A stretch of 64,000 nucleotides of DNA, from the NCBI GenBank assembly GCA_943788935.1, contig CALSSE010000002.1:1-64000 (forward strand), read 5' to 3'. Below are positions 45,038-54,855 of this stretch, in pieces. The stretch's first letter is position 1. Each line of letters begins with the position of its first letter. Below the pieces are notes generated by a model. That model was not told the origin of the DNA and did no database searches. It saw only the letters and a list, made by a program, of their open reading frames with translations. Source of the DNA: an uncultured bacterium. Its GTDB lineage: Bacteria > Myxococcota_A > Bradymonadia > UBA7976 > VGTA01. A program made the position numbers and the translations under genes.

Positions 45038-47362
45038 TTAGACCTTATAGCACATCATCTGATCTCGTCGACGGTATATGGGATATAGAACAATAAGCCC
45101 AAGGATCCAGAGTGGCGCTGATCGATTATGATCTACAGCGCAAGAGGGGGCGCTCCCGCTAGCGACGACCGACACTTCATCTCCGTTAACGACCATCGGT
45201 CCTCCCTCGCTGAGTGAGACGCAGTTAGCATCGATTAAACCATCGCAGTTATTATCGATACCGTCATCACACAGCTCTTCTGCGCTGGGTGAGACGCTTC
45301 GATCATTATCTGCACAATCATTGATGTTCGCGCAGAAACCGTCGCCATCAGCGTCAATACATCCCTCACAGCCCTCGTCGCTTAGTCCATCACAATCGTT
45401 ATCTCCTCCATCACCACAGCGTTCAGACGCCTCATTATGGCTCGTTGGGTCGCGGTCATTACAGTCGTTAGTGTTAGCGCAATATCCATCATTATCTTCA
45501 TCAGTACAGCTGTCACAGCTCTCGTCGATTGTGCCATCACAGTCATTATCTACGGCATCACCGCAGCGCTCTGGTTCTCTACTGACCACAGCGGGGTCTT
45601 GATCATCACAGTCACGATCAGCGCATACTCCATCAGCATCCTCATCGACACAAGCACAGACTCCTACTTGTGAATTTGATTCAAACAGCGGTGCGAGACA
45701 GGAGCCATCATCGCAATCAGAGTTATTTAAACACATCGGTGTACATAGCCCCTCGAGACATATCGATCCATCTCCACAAGTGAGGACATCTTGAGACGCT
45801 TGTTCACAAGAGTCGCCTTCAGCGACGCCATCTGAGGGATAGCAATATGTGCGACCACTAAATCCAACATAACAAGCGTCATTAGGGCTGCAATCACCGC
45901 CGGTGATGTCACAGTCATCGGGAGGATAACAGGCGAGATATAGCTGACTACATTGGGCTTCAATGCATTCGTAAAACTCATCAGGGTCATCTAGTAGACC
46001 ACACTGGTCACTATAGCACCCATTTAGGTCGAGAAAGATGTCTTGAGCGATCTCTGAACCTTGGGCTATACAGTCTCCTTGGCACTGAGCTTCTCCATTC
46101 GGGCAAGCGTAGACACAATCGCTCACTGCTGAACAAGAGAAGTTTCCAGTCATTCGGGGGAAACAAGTCTCTAATTCACCAGCACACTGTTGGCTCGCGC
46201 ATTGTTGGAAGGCATCGCCTTGCTGAGAACCACAGCGGTCATTAAAACATCTCAAGAGAGAATCTAGTTGTCGTTGACCCGTTTGGGTGCTTTGCGCGTA
46301 ACAAAGGCTTTGGCAAGAGAGGTCATCTCCGCAGTCAATGAGGCATTCATAAGTATCGGCGCAGCTTAAGACCTCACATTGAGCGTTATCACACGCACCA
46401 TTGGGGAGGCAGGCAGTATCACATAGACAGACATCGGGGGTCTGATTGCAGTTAGGGGGAGGAGCACCAAGTGTATTGCTTATCCAAGGCGCATAGGTGT
46501 CAACTCGGGTGCTGATATAATAGCCTTCACAGGGGACTTCCCCCGAAACTGCAGAGTTCACACCGATAATACGCCATTGGTTCTGTATATTAAGGAGGCC
46601 AGGACCTCCTGAATCGCCAAAACAAGTACCGCTACCGTCGTATTGACTATAATACTGACTCTGTACAACTTGCCCGACGGTGAGACTCGTTGATCGCTTA
46701 ACCCCTGACCCTGACATGGCTCTACCGTTATCAGCACCAAAGCCGACATAGAAAGCATTAGAACCGACATACTGATTCAAGTTATATTCATTGTAGTCAT
46801 AGGTCTCTACATTATTAGCGGGATCTCTGAGATGCATTAATGCGATATCATCGCTCAGGTCGTTAGCGTTATAATTGGGGTGAATTACGAAACGATCAAC
46901 GGCATAAAAACGACCTGTGGGCTCACCCCCCGACCCTGTTGGATTAGCATTTGTTCCTACATAGAATCGGGTGTTACTCGGCGAGGGGGCGACCCCTTGT
47001 TCACTGCTCTCTTCTAAGCAGTGAGCAGCGGTGAGCACCCACTCTGAGGTGATCAATGATCCGGTGCAAAAGGAGCCGACATACCCATAACCGGGGATTC
47101 TCATCGTCAAGGCTCCGACGCCGGGCCAGCCAGATTCCGACTGTCCTCCAACGATCTGTGCCTGATGGCTCTCTAGCTCGACTTGAAGAGTGTCCGCTTT
47201 ACTCAAGACAGATGGTGATGAGGGCTCTAGTGTTGAGGGCTCTGAACAGGCAGAGATCAAGAGACCACATAAGATGATGATAGGGCGGGTGATCTTAGGA
47301 CGAGTGATCTTAGGGCGAGTGATCACAGGGCGCTGTAAATGATATTGTTGTTCTTGACTCAA
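45038..47362 (-). CDS. trypsin-like serine protease with MopE-type repeats and C-terminal anchor
   Basis: A 774-residue surface protease. The N-terminus has a repeated ITRPK motif and a lipobox (GLLISACSEPS). The S1 catalytic triad is complete: VLTAAHCLEE, DDIALMHL and FGDSGGPGL, after a IVGGQSESGWPGVG activation-like site. A Cys-rich region follows, then three MopE-like metal-binding repeats (RCGDGGDNDCDGLSDEG and similar). The C-terminal SCAVDHNRSAPLWILGL is followed by a hydrophobic stretch and RRR, close to the MYXO-CTERM sorting signal. An N-terminal lipid and a C-terminal anchor in one protein is odd. Confidence 0.85.
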   Translation of the reverse strand: MSQEQQYHLQRPVITRPKITRPKITRPIIILCGLLISACSEPSTLEPSSPSVLSKADTLQVELESHQAQIVGGQSESGWPGVGALTMRIPGYGYVGSFCTGSLITSEWVLTAAHCLEESSEQGVAPSPSNTRFYVGTNANPTGSGGEPTGRFYAVDRFVIHPNYNANDLSDDIALMHLRDPANNVETYDYNEYNLNQYVGSNAFYVGFGADNGRAMSGSGVKRSTSLTVGQVVQSQYYSQYDGSGTCFGDSGGPGLLNIQNQWRIIGVNSAVSGEVPCEGYYISTRVDTYAPWISNTLGAPPPNCNQTPDVCLCDTACLPNGACDNAQCEVLSCADTYECLIDCGDDLSCQSLCYAQSTQTGQRQLDSLLRCFNDRCGSQQGDAFQQCASQQCAGELETCFPRMTGNFSCSAVSDCVYACPNGEAQCQGDCIAQGSEIAQDIFLDLNGCYSDQCGLLDDPDEFYECIEAQCSQLYLACYPPDDCDITGGDCSPNDACYVGFSGRTYCYPSDGVAEGDSCEQASQDVLTCGDGSICLEGLCTPMCLNNSDCDDGSCLAPLFESNSQVGVCACVDEDADGVCADRDCDDQDPAVVSREPERCGDAVDNDCDGTIDESCDSCTDEDNDGYCANTNDCNDRDPTSHNEASERCGDGGDNDCDGLSDEGCEGCIDADGDGFCANINDCADNDRSVSPSAEELCDDGIDNNCDGLIDANCVSLSEGGPMVVNGDEVSVVASGSAPSCAVDHNRSAPLWILGLIVLYPIYRRRDQMMCYKV

Positions 47363-47434
47363 AACATGTCCTCTCGCTGGTGATCATCTATTTATCGATC
47401 TAGTCAACACGCTACCACAGACGTTTTGTCAAGC

Positions 47435-48853
47435 TCAACTCATCGGCGAGGACGCTCTTTTCCATCGCTGGTCGAGGAGGTGGGCTACAATAAAGGTGCA
47501 TACCCCGAGTACACCTGCGATGAGAAAGAAGAGGAGACCTCCGTCCCAGCCATATTGGTCTACGCAATAACCCACCCCAACCCCCGAAACCGTCGCTCCA
47601 GTATATCCAAAAAGACCGTTAAAGCCGGTCGCTGCCGCCGCGCAGTCTCTAGGGGCATAACTGGCCGCGCTCACTGCAGTTAGCATCTGTGGTCCATAAA
47701 CTAAAAAGCCTACGATCGATAAGAGCAGAGCGTTAAGTAAGAGCGGGTTGAGGTCACCGCCTATTAATGTGGGTCTATAGAGGCAGATTAAACCGATGAC
47801 GAGACCGACCATGTACAATCCATTCACTAGAGAGTAGCGACCTTTGAAATATCGATCAGCCAGATAACCGGCGAGTAAGCCTCCCAATATTCCAGCGATC
47901 TCGAGAGCGGCGACTAGCCAACCGGCTTCATCTAAATGGATTCCTCGAGCATCTTTAAGAAATTTTGGTGCCCAATCCAAGAGCCCAATGCGAACGATAT
48001 AGACAAAGAAATTACCAAAGGAGACCAGCCAAATCATGGGGTTAGTGAGGATATGTTTTCGTGTTTGCTCCCAAGCGGTCATTTGCTGAGAAGAGCTCAG
48101 CAGAGGGGTCTCTTCTTCACTGACCTTAGGCTCTTGATCATGAGGACCTTGGGGAGAGGGGTCTAGATCTTCGCTTGGCTCATGAGGCGAGGGAAACCCC
48201 ATAGACTCAGGACGACCGCGCAGTGAGAAGGCGATCACGATCGCGCTGAAGAGGGCGATGATCGCTGGTACAAAAAATACCGATCTCCATCCAATCTCAG
48301 TCACCAGATAGCCACCAAAGATAAACACCAAAGCGCCACCTATTTGATGAGAGGCGTTCCATAGACCCCACCAGGTGGCTAATCGTTGTGGCTCATACCA
48401 TGAAGTGAGCAGAGTCGCGCAGGGAGGCCAACCCATTGATTGAGCCCAACCGTTAAGTAACCAAAGAGACATCAGAGCCCAAAAGGCACCGGAGAGACCG
48501 AAGAGAAGGTTGATGATCGCAGAGAGACACAGCCCTGCTACCATAAACCATCGAGGGTTGGCTCTATCGGCGAGGATCCCATTTAGAAATTTACCTACTC
48601 CATATACCATCGAGGTACCGGTCAAGAGCAGGCCCAACTCTAGATTGGAGTAACCGAGCTCTGCTTCCATCCCCGGTAAGGCCATAGAGATATTTTTACG
48701 GACTAAATAGAATGAAGCATAGCCGAACATCATCCCGAACATGGTCCGTTTTTGCCATCTTTGAAAATCGGTGGTTCGTTGCTCTGAAGCAGGGATCGTG
48801 GGGAGAGGCTCCTGCTTACTGAGGGCGCCGATGATACGTCGTTGAATACTCAT
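47435..48853 (-). CDS. MFS transporter of the organophosphate:phosphate antiporter (OPA/GlpT-UhpT) type
   Basis: A 472-residue permease with about 12 membrane helices. ASFYLVRKNISMALPGME and NGWAQSMGWPPCATLLTSWY are hallmarks of the GlpT/UhpT/PgtP branch, which exchanges organophosphates such as glycerol-3-phosphate or hexose phosphates for phosphate. The central cytoplasmic loop is acidic and Pro-rich (EPSEDLDPSPQGPHDQ), longer than usual. The substrate cannot be settled from sequence. It starts divergently from the lipoprotein hydrolase gene, separated by about 270 bp. Confidence 0.85.
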   Translation of the reverse strand: MSIQRRIIGALSKQEPLPTIPASEQRTTDFQRWQKRTMFGMMFGYASFYLVRKNISMALPGMEAELGYSNLELGLLLTGTSMVYGVGKFLNGILADRANPRWFMVAGLCLSAIINLLFGLSGAFWALMSLWLLNGWAQSMGWPPCATLLTSWYEPQRLATWWGLWNASHQIGGALVFIFGGYLVTEIGWRSVFFVPAIIALFSAIVIAFSLRGRPESMGFPSPHEPSEDLDPSPQGPHDQEPKVSEEETPLLSSSQQMTAWEQTRKHILTNPMIWLVSFGNFFVYIVRIGLLDWAPKFLKDARGIHLDEAGWLVAALEIAGILGGLLAGYLADRYFKGRYSLVNGLYMVGLVIGLICLYRPTLIGGDLNPLLLNALLLSIVGFLVYGPQMLTAVSAASYAPRDCAAAATGFNGLFGYTGATVSGVGVGYCVDQYGWDGGLLFFLIAGVLGVCTFIVAHLLDQRWKRASSPMS

Positions 48854-49125
48854 GATAGATGGAGTTCTCTTCTATTGAAGGTGTTGAAATAAACTAGTCG
48901 TCTCTGTTCTGTGAGATCATGTCTGATCTGTGAGGTCATCTCTGAGGTTAGGGCGAGGGCAATGATTGGCCAAGGGACCTCGCCAAAATAGCGTATTCAT
49001 GAGCCCTCTATTTAAACTTTAATGATCACTTTGATCTTAAGTGTTTGGTTCTGATTTAGCGTAGGCTATACATTAAGAATACATCAGCTCTCTAAGTCGA
49101 TTGAAATCATCATGAGGAGGTGTTT

Positions 49126-50076
49126 ATGACGAGAGTTTGGACATATAAGAACACTCTAGAACGAGCGACAAAGCGAGAGACAATCCACTCAATAGAACGA
49201 GCGACAAAGCGAGAGACAATCCACTCAATAAGGTTAATCACGCTCTTTGTCGCTCTCGTCTTCGCCAGCGGTTGCTCTTATTTCAAAGATCACGGGGAGG
49301 ATCACTCAACATCTTTAGAGAGCGCAACGCTCACAGTCAGCACCGCGAAAGAAGTGGGAGCAGCGCTGATGAAGTTGGGTCATGGTGTTCATCTCATCAA
49401 CGATCGACTACCTCAACCTGAGTCGGAGTCAGCTTCGATACCAAGGACCTCACCCCCTAAAACTTTATCTCTTCTTGTGCATGGGTATAAGAGTCGAGGT
49501 TATGAGTGGGTATATGCGGCGACTCATTTAGCGAGACGAGGCCCTGTTTACTTGTTTAGGTGGGATTGGGAGCTCTGTCCCAAAGCTGGAGCGGCTAAGC
49601 TCTCGGTCGCGCTGAGTGAGCTATCCGCTCAATATCCACAGTCTGATGTGAGGGCTCTCGGTCACAGCTATGGGGGGGTTATCTTGGCAATCTCAGCAGC
49701 TCAGTACCAAGGGGACTCGCCTCTTCACGCACATCTGATCGCATCTCCTCTCGCCGGACACGGCAAGCTCGAGGCTCGTTGTCAAACGTCGATCAGAGAT
49801 TTAACCGCCCCCCATCGAAGACTAACAGAGACAGCTCATACAGAAATGAAGACGACTGATGATGCTCACTCACGACTACAGCTTACCCAGTGGCGAACGG
49901 TTAAAGAGATCGATGGCGCCTTCAAAGAGATGGACCATGATCCACAAGTGGTCGATTGGCGTGGAGACGCCTTTACCCTCCCCAAAACCTATCGAGGTAA
50001 GCGGCTTGGACACAACTGGTCGATCAGTGCAGTGGTCGACTCAATCCTAAAAGATGAGGCAGAGACGAACCGCTGA
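49126..50076 (+). CDS. alpha/beta-hydrolase-like lipoprotein
   Basis: A 316-residue protein. Its ATG at 49126 has GAGGAGG six bases upstream (a GTG six bases earlier is in frame). The signal peptide ends FVALVFASGCSYF, a clear lipobox, but its n-region is stretched by a 12-residue exact duplication. The mature domain looks like an alpha/beta hydrolase: SLLVHGYKSRGYEW near the oxyanion hole and the elbow GHSYGGV with the nucleophile Ser. A C-terminal His is present (GHNWS). The substrate is unknown; a surface-anchored lipase or esterase is likely. Confidence 0.75.
   Translation: MTRVWTYKNTLERATKRETIHSIERATKRETIHSIRLITLFVALVFASGCSYFKDHGEDHSTSLESATLTVSTAKEVGAALMKLGHGVHLINDRLPQPESESASIPRTSPPKTLSLLVHGYKSRGYEWVYAATHLARRGPVYLFRWDWELCPKAGAAKLSVALSELSAQYPQSDVRALGHSYGGVILAISAAQYQGDSPLHAHLIASPLAGHGKLEARCQTSIRDLTAPHRRLTETAHTEMKTTDDAHSRLQLTQWRTVKEIDGAFKEMDHDPQVVDWRGDAFTLPKTYRGKRLGHNWSISAVVDSILKDEAETNR
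49162..49233. repeat. 36-bp exact tandem duplication in a signal peptide
   Basis: Two identical 36-bp copies encode Glu-Arg-Ala-Thr-Lys-Arg-Glu-Thr-Ile-His-Ser-Ile twice. They lie between the start codon and the hydrophobic core of the lipoprotein signal peptide. Exact identity implies a recent event. Confidence 0.9.
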
Positions 50077-50163
50077 TACAGATCGGTTCAACTTCTCTAA
50101 TGGGAGAAGACAGAAGATAGAAAACAGGAGCGCATCACTATAAGCTGTGGAGGGTCAGCGTGA

Positions 50164-51927
50164 TTAAGTCCCTGCCCTCACTAAACGACCGGGGGTTGAG
50201 CCCGTGAGTTGATCATCAGCGAGAACGACTTCACCGGCGACGATCACCGCTGTATATCCTTCTGCTTCTTGTAAGAGGCGTTGTCCACCAGCCGGTAGGT
50301 CTTGGATCATCTTGGGAGCGTGAAGACGAAGACGCTCCATATCGATAATATTGATGTTCGCTTTCTGCCCAACTTCGATGCGCCCTCGGTCATTCATGCC
50401 ACAATAATCTGCGATGTCAGAGGTCAGCTTCCTGACCGCTTCCTGCAGGGTGATCTTTGATCCCCGACTGCGATCTCTCGTCCAATGAGTCAACAGATAG
50501 GTAGAGAAGCTCGAATCGCAGACAGTTCCTACATGGGCCCCACCATCCGAGAGTCCCATTATCGAGAGCGGATGCTGCATCATGGTTAATACATTATCAA
50601 AAGACATCTCTGTGTAGTTGTACATTGGGAAGTATAGCAGGGCCTCACCCTCATCTTCGAGCATGATATCGTAGATCATCTCTAAGGTTGATACGCCTCT
50701 CTGCTTGGCCATCATCAGCACTGAGGTCTCTTGGGTCTGCTCATAAGAGGGCTGATCTCCGAGGAGAAAGGTCTTGCTAGCGACAAAATCGATGGCGGAG
50801 AGCAAAGTATCAGCGATAGGGGGGACAGGTGTCCCATCACCAGCGAGACGTTCCATTTTCTCGGTGAGTAAGCGAGATTTAAATTCAGGGTCTCGCATCG
50901 CTTCGACTCTCTCTGAGAGGCTCAAGTGAGAGATCGCCTTGTAGCTAGGAAAGCCGATAAAGGGGTGAAATGTACACTGTAGACCCAGGGTCACTCCGAT
51001 CCCTCGTGGAGCGGTCTGTAGTCTAATATCAACGCCTTCGGTATTCATCCGTTCAGCTTCGCTGATAATCCTTAACCATTGTTGAGGTGCGAAATCGCGT
51101 TGCATGAGAGATAAAGAGAACGGTCTACCCCCAGCTCCTCTGGCGAAGCGCTCTATAATGGACCATTCCTCAGGAAACTGGTCTCCTTCTCGCTCTAGGT
51201 TAAAATCATTCACCGCTTGTAAGATCCCATGATCTAGATCTTTGAAAGCGCCGGCGATTCCCTCGAGCTCTTCAGCGGAGGCCTCAGAAGAGGGAGTCCA
51301 CTCTCCATCAGCGCTGCGGTGTACATCTGAACGACCGGTTGAAAAACCGACAGCCCCCGCCTGGAGAGCTTCACGGGTGAGGCGTCTCATCTCAGCGATA
51401 TCTTCGGCGGTCGCTTCAGAATTACACACCGCCCGATCTCCCATTACATAGACCCGTAAGGGGTCATGGGTGACTTGAACCGCAAAGTCGATGGTGTGCG
51501 GCTTCTCATCCAATGAGTCCATGTATTCAGGAAGGGTCTCCCAATCCCAAGTAATGCCCTCGGCGAGCGCGGTCCCCGGTATATCTTCGACACCTTCCAT
51601 CAGTCGAATCAGCTTGTCTCGGTCTTCGGCTCTGACCGGAGCAAACCCTACGCCACAGCTTCCCATGACTACTGTACTCACTCCATGGTTAACGCTGGGC
51701 ATCATCTCTGAGTCCCATGAGACTTGTCCGTCATAGTGAGTGTGAAGATCAATAAAACCGGGAGTCACGATATGGCCTTTAGCGTCAATGATCTGAACGG
51801 ACTCTCCTTCACACTCACCTACTTCGCAGATCTCACCACCTTTGATACCAATATTGGTGATCACCGGGTCATTACCCTCACCATCATATACTGATCCATT
51901 GATGATCTTTAGGTCATATTGCTTCAT
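50164..51927 (-). CDS. N-acyl-D-amino-acid deacylase family amidohydrolase
   Basis: A 587-residue cytoplasmic metal-dependent amidohydrolase. [16 protein letters not shown] supplies the metal His pair, [14 protein letters not shown] holds the Cys ligand typical of D-aminoacylases, and [12 protein letters not shown] carries the catalytic Asp. These hydrolases remove acyl groups from N-acyl-D-amino acids. The length and the FNTYLLTHW-like region ([15 protein letters not shown]) fit the family. GGGGAGTAAAGAGAT ahead of the ATG is a strong ribosome site. It stands alone, with a 272-bp A/T-rich region upstream that holds no gene. Confidence 0.88.
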   Translation of the reverse strand: MKQYDLKIINGSVYDGEGNDPVITNIGIKGGEICEVGECEGESVQIIDAKGHIVTPGFIDLHTHYDGQVSWDSEMMPSVNHGVSTVVMGSCGVGFAPVRAEDRDKLIRLMEGVEDIPGTALAEGITWDWETLPEYMDSLDEKPHTIDFAVQVTHDPLRVYVMGDRAVCNSEATAEDIAEMRRLTREALQAGAVGFSTGRSDVHRSADGEWTPSSEASAEELEGIAGAFKDLDHGILQAVNDFNLEREGDQFPEEWSIIERFARGAGGRPFSLSLMQRDFAPQQWLRIISEAERMNTEGVDIRLQTAPRGIGVTLGLQCTFHPFIGFPSYKAISHLSLSERVEAMRDPEFKSRLLTEKMERLAGDGTPVPPIADTLLSAIDFVASKTFLLGDQPSYEQTQETSVLMMAKQRGVSTLEMIYDIMLEDEGEALLYFPMYNYTEMSFDNVLTMMQHPLSIMGLSDGGAHVGTVCDSSFSTYLLTHWTRDRSRGSKITLQEAVRKLTSDIADYCGMNDRGRIEVGQKANINIIDMERLRLHAPKMIQDLPAGGQRLLQEAEGYTAVIVAGEVVLADDQLTGSTPGRLVRAGT

Positions 51928-52199
51928 ATCTCTTTACTCCCCTTATAAGACCTCACCAGGAGGCCATTATCGATGTCTAACGATGTCTGAGTCGAGTAAT
52001 GAAGAGATCTGAAGAGAGAGCTGTAACCGCTTTGACTCTTGACCCTTTTAACTCTTGTCTCTTATCTAATTCTGCAAATAGGAGTTTATACGGTATATAG
52101 CGTGACGCAAGGGTTTAGGAGTGCGGATGGTGGTTTAAGGGATTATCAAGCTCTTTAGTCCCTATTTTAGAGTCTACCGATCATAAAACTAATTCGAGT

Positions 52200-53219
52200 T
52201 TATTTAAGTGTATTGAACCAAGCGCCCACCTGTCCAGCGATCCCTAAGGATCCTTCATAGCCTAAGTCTAAGGCACGGGGGAAATTGATATGACCACCGC
52301 CTCGGGTGAATTTGATTGTGCATAGGGACTCGTATGATGGCTTAACGAGGTTCTCGGTGAGGTTCAACAGAGGCAAAGGTATCATGGGGTCTCCGCGATC
52401 AAAGACGAGTAAAGTCGGGATAGGAGCCTCTTGAAGCTGGGCAGTAGAGATCGATACTTGAGCGTAATACTCATCGGTTGACTCAAATGCAAAGCGAGGT
52501 AGAATAACCACTCGATCCCACTCTTCGATTGAGCGAGCGCTAAGCACCGCTTGTAAGTCACTCCCTAAGGGCATTTGAGCTCGCTGAGCATTGTGCCAAA
52601 TGCTTTGATAGGGCGTCTTTATTCTACTAAGGATGAGTCGACGATAGAGCGCTTGTTGAGGTTGGTCGAGGTGGGCTTGGATCACATCTAACTGTATGGG
52701 AGGGCAGATCGCCGCGACTCCTCTGACCCGACTATCTTTACATTCAAGGGCAAAGTTAAGAGTAACAAGCCCCCCCATTGAGCAACCGATCAGAGAGATC
52801 TCTTGGTACCCCGATAGGTCAGGGTCAGCGATCACCTCATGCAGGTCATTGGTCAATCCGGCGTGAAAGTGATCATGACCTCGACCTAACACACCTCTGA
52901 GGGCTATGGATAAGACATCATCTCCAGCGCTCAAGCCTGATTTGACATGAGGTGCAAGGTAAGGTGAGCGATGGTTTGAAGAGATCCCATGAAGTAAGAT
53001 CCTCAAGCCTTTAGCGCGCTGATGAAGATTACACGGGTAAAAGTCCCCAATAATAGGGGTTTCCCCTCGTTGACGATCATGCGCTTGATATAAATAGTCT
53101 CTTCTCACTTTAGGGAAACGCTTGGTGAGAGGCCCGGTCAATACAGGGATTATGGTCATCAATTGACCGCGCAAGAGATCAGAGCGATTGGCTTTAGGCA
53201 TACTCTCCTCTGTCGTCAT
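52200..53219 (-). CDS. YheT-like alpha/beta hydrolase
   Basis: A 339-residue cytoplasmic hydrolase of the YheT type. ILLHGISSNHRSPYL near the oxyanion region, the nucleophile elbow IGCSMGGLV, and GGGHINFPR with the catalytic His are visible. YheT homologues are poorly characterised esterases or lipases. The start codon overlaps the stop of the upstream endopeptidase gene as ATGA, so the two are translationally coupled. The A/T-rich gap after it (51928-52199) has no terminator that I can define. Confidence 0.82.
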   Translation of the reverse strand: MTTEESMPKANRSDLLRGQLMTIIPVLTGPLTKRFPKVRRDYLYQAHDRQRGETPIIGDFYPCNLHQRAKGLRILLHGISSNHRSPYLAPHVKSGLSAGDDVLSIALRGVLGRGHDHFHAGLTNDLHEVIADPDLSGYQEISLIGCSMGGLVTLNFALECKDSRVRGVAAICPPIQLDVIQAHLDQPQQALYRRLILSRIKTPYQSIWHNAQRAQMPLGSDLQAVLSARSIEEWDRVVILPRFAFESTDEYYAQVSISTAQLQEAPIPTLLVFDRGDPMIPLPLLNLTENLVKPSYESLCTIKFTRGGGHINFPRALDLGYEGSLGIAGQVGAWFNTLK

Positions 53220-54508
53220 GGGGTTCGGCTCAAAATATGATCAAGAGGGTCTTCTTTATGTGCTGGATTGAGGGGGAATTTAATATGTCTCGCGTAGTAG
53301 GGGGTGTAATAGCCGACAAGATACTTTCGAGTACGCTTCAGTGGTCGCCTCGCTTGGGCGATACTGAGACGGTTCCACTTACGTAAAGTCTTCCAGTTGA
53401 CTCTAAATCTTCGTCCAAGTTTTATGAGGTTTTCACCTCTCTTGGATTTGGTATAGACACGCCTAGGTCTTAATTTACGGTGTCCATGGGTGCTCATATA
53501 GCTCTTTGCCGCTGCGACTGAGAGAGGCGCTTTAAACCGAACATGCATATGGTCACTGTGACCTCGGAGGTGATTGATCACCCCTCCCTTCCATGCTGGA
53601 TAAGAGAAGATATGATCGAGCTGTTCTTTGGTCCAGCCTTTGTCGCGTTTAGCATAGCGATACAGGACTTTTTGAAGTTGATAGTCTATAAAAGCTGACT
53701 CTACTAAGCCTGTCTTGAGCATCCCCGATAGAAAAGCCCATGTCTTAGCGACATCCATCGTCCGTCTGGTCACTTTGGTCAGGCCTTTTAAGCGATAAGC
53801 ATAGTTACCACGTATAAAATAGCCAAGATCAGCGTCTCGCCCTGACTGATGAGAGAGGTGAGGAGGGAAGTGGCCTCCATAGCGTTTAGACAGGTCACCG
53901 ATGATGAGCTTAGGAGCATCGGGGAAGCGCCTGTTTAGCTCTTGTACACCCGCCTTAATCGTAGCGATCATCTCTGGTGTGCCATAATTCTTGAAGCGGC
54001 GATTAATCCAGAATGAGCTCTTGTTCATTTGATGAGCATTGAGCACATAGCCGCTCGCCCCCCTTCTCCAATTGTGAGAGAGGCTCATCCGAGCTTCATA
54101 TAGAGGACTGAGCTGAGTTAAGGAATGGGAGCTCGCTCTGGCTAACACATATCGGTCAAAGTCACTTAAAATAAGTGCGGACTGATTAGGGGCCTCAGCG
54201 CTCATAGCGTTGAGAGCGACTCGGTTAAGAGTCTCGGTCCGAAGGCTCATCACATAACGATCACTCATCATCAACGCTTCGCCCCAAGGAGTGAAACCAT
54301 AACCTTGTGTCAGTAGAGCGCTGATCGGGTCTCTTTCATCGATCTTTCCATCAGCTGTTGAAGACTTAGAGGTGGAAGCGCTTAATACAGATGAGCTCGG
54401 TACAGCCTCAGCGACTTGACCACTAATCCCAACAAAAACAGAGGTCAGTAGGCCTAACAACATGAACTCTACACGTGAGATCCACATCGAAGTTAGACGC
54501 TGAGTCAT
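53216..54508 (-). CDS. MepA-like penicillin-insensitive murein endopeptidase with LysM-like tail
   Basis: A periplasmic LAS-type zinc peptidase that would cleave peptidoglycan cross-links. SHQSGRDADLGYF gives the H-x-x-G-x-x-x-D motif and GHSDHMHVRF the second His cluster. I chose the ATG at 54508, which starts a normal signal peptide (MTQRLTSMWISRVEFMLLGL, then VFVGISGQVAEA); further in-frame starts extend to 54586. The C-terminal YTKSKRGENLIKLGRRF resembles a LysM peptidoglycan-binding motif, absent from E. coli MepA, and makes the protein longer than the usual 270 residues. It is coupled to the YheT-like gene. Confidence 0.84.
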   Translation of the reverse strand: MTQRLTSMWISRVEFMLLGLLTSVFVGISGQVAEAVPSSSVLSASTSKSSTADGKIDERDPISALLTQGYGFTPWGEALMMSDRYVMSLRTETLNRVALNAMSAEAPNQSALILSDFDRYVLARASSHSLTQLSPLYEARMSLSHNWRRGASGYVLNAHQMNKSSFWINRRFKNYGTPEMIATIKAGVQELNRRFPDAPKLIIGDLSKRYGGHFPPHLSHQSGRDADLGYFIRGNYAYRLKGLTKVTRRTMDVAKTWAFLSGMLKTGLVESAFIDYQLQKVLYRYAKRDKGWTKEQLDHIFSYPAWKGGVINHLRGHSDHMHVRFKAPLSVAAAKSYMSTHGHRKLRPRRVYTKSKRGENLIKLGRRFRVNWKTLRKWNRLSIAQARRPLKRTRKYLVGYYTPYYARHIKFPLNPAHKEDPLDHILSRTP

Positions 54509-54584
54509 TGTGATTGTGATTGACGTACGGATACGCCACTGAAGCATGAACATAAGAATGGGGCCCATAGCGCTCTGATCAATC

Positions 54585-54606
54585 AATACAGTGCGATCGC
54601 TGTATT
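54585..54606. promoter_or_regulatory. inverted repeat upstream of the endopeptidase gene
   Basis: AATACAG and CTGTATT flank an 8-base centre containing CGATCG. The element sits at the beginning of the 250-bp region between the divergent mepA-like and hemolysin III genes. It could be an operator for either; no known regulator consensus is matched. Confidence 0.4.
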
Positions 54607-54855
54607 GGTGACATGATTAACGGATTCTACAGAAGAACACCTTAAGAGGAGATTAATCGAATGGGGGACCAATGTAAACATCTATCCTACATTTAGCGCA
54701 TAGTGATTACATCGGATCTTCTGTAGTTGTTGAGTCACGTGAACTGGTATTGGTTTATACATAACGCTTTACAAAAAGAGACCGCTACCCCTATGTGTGA
54801 AACGAATGCCACTGTGTGTGTTGCTGTGTAAGTTTCGTCCAAAGGAGCGGTCCAT

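Noticed and set aside
1600..54600. Recurrent GCGATCGC octamers, like cyanobacterial HIP1
   Set aside because: Several were noticed, but I could not count them against expectation. They fit the frequent Ala/Ile/Arg codon context, and a whole-genome count would be needed.
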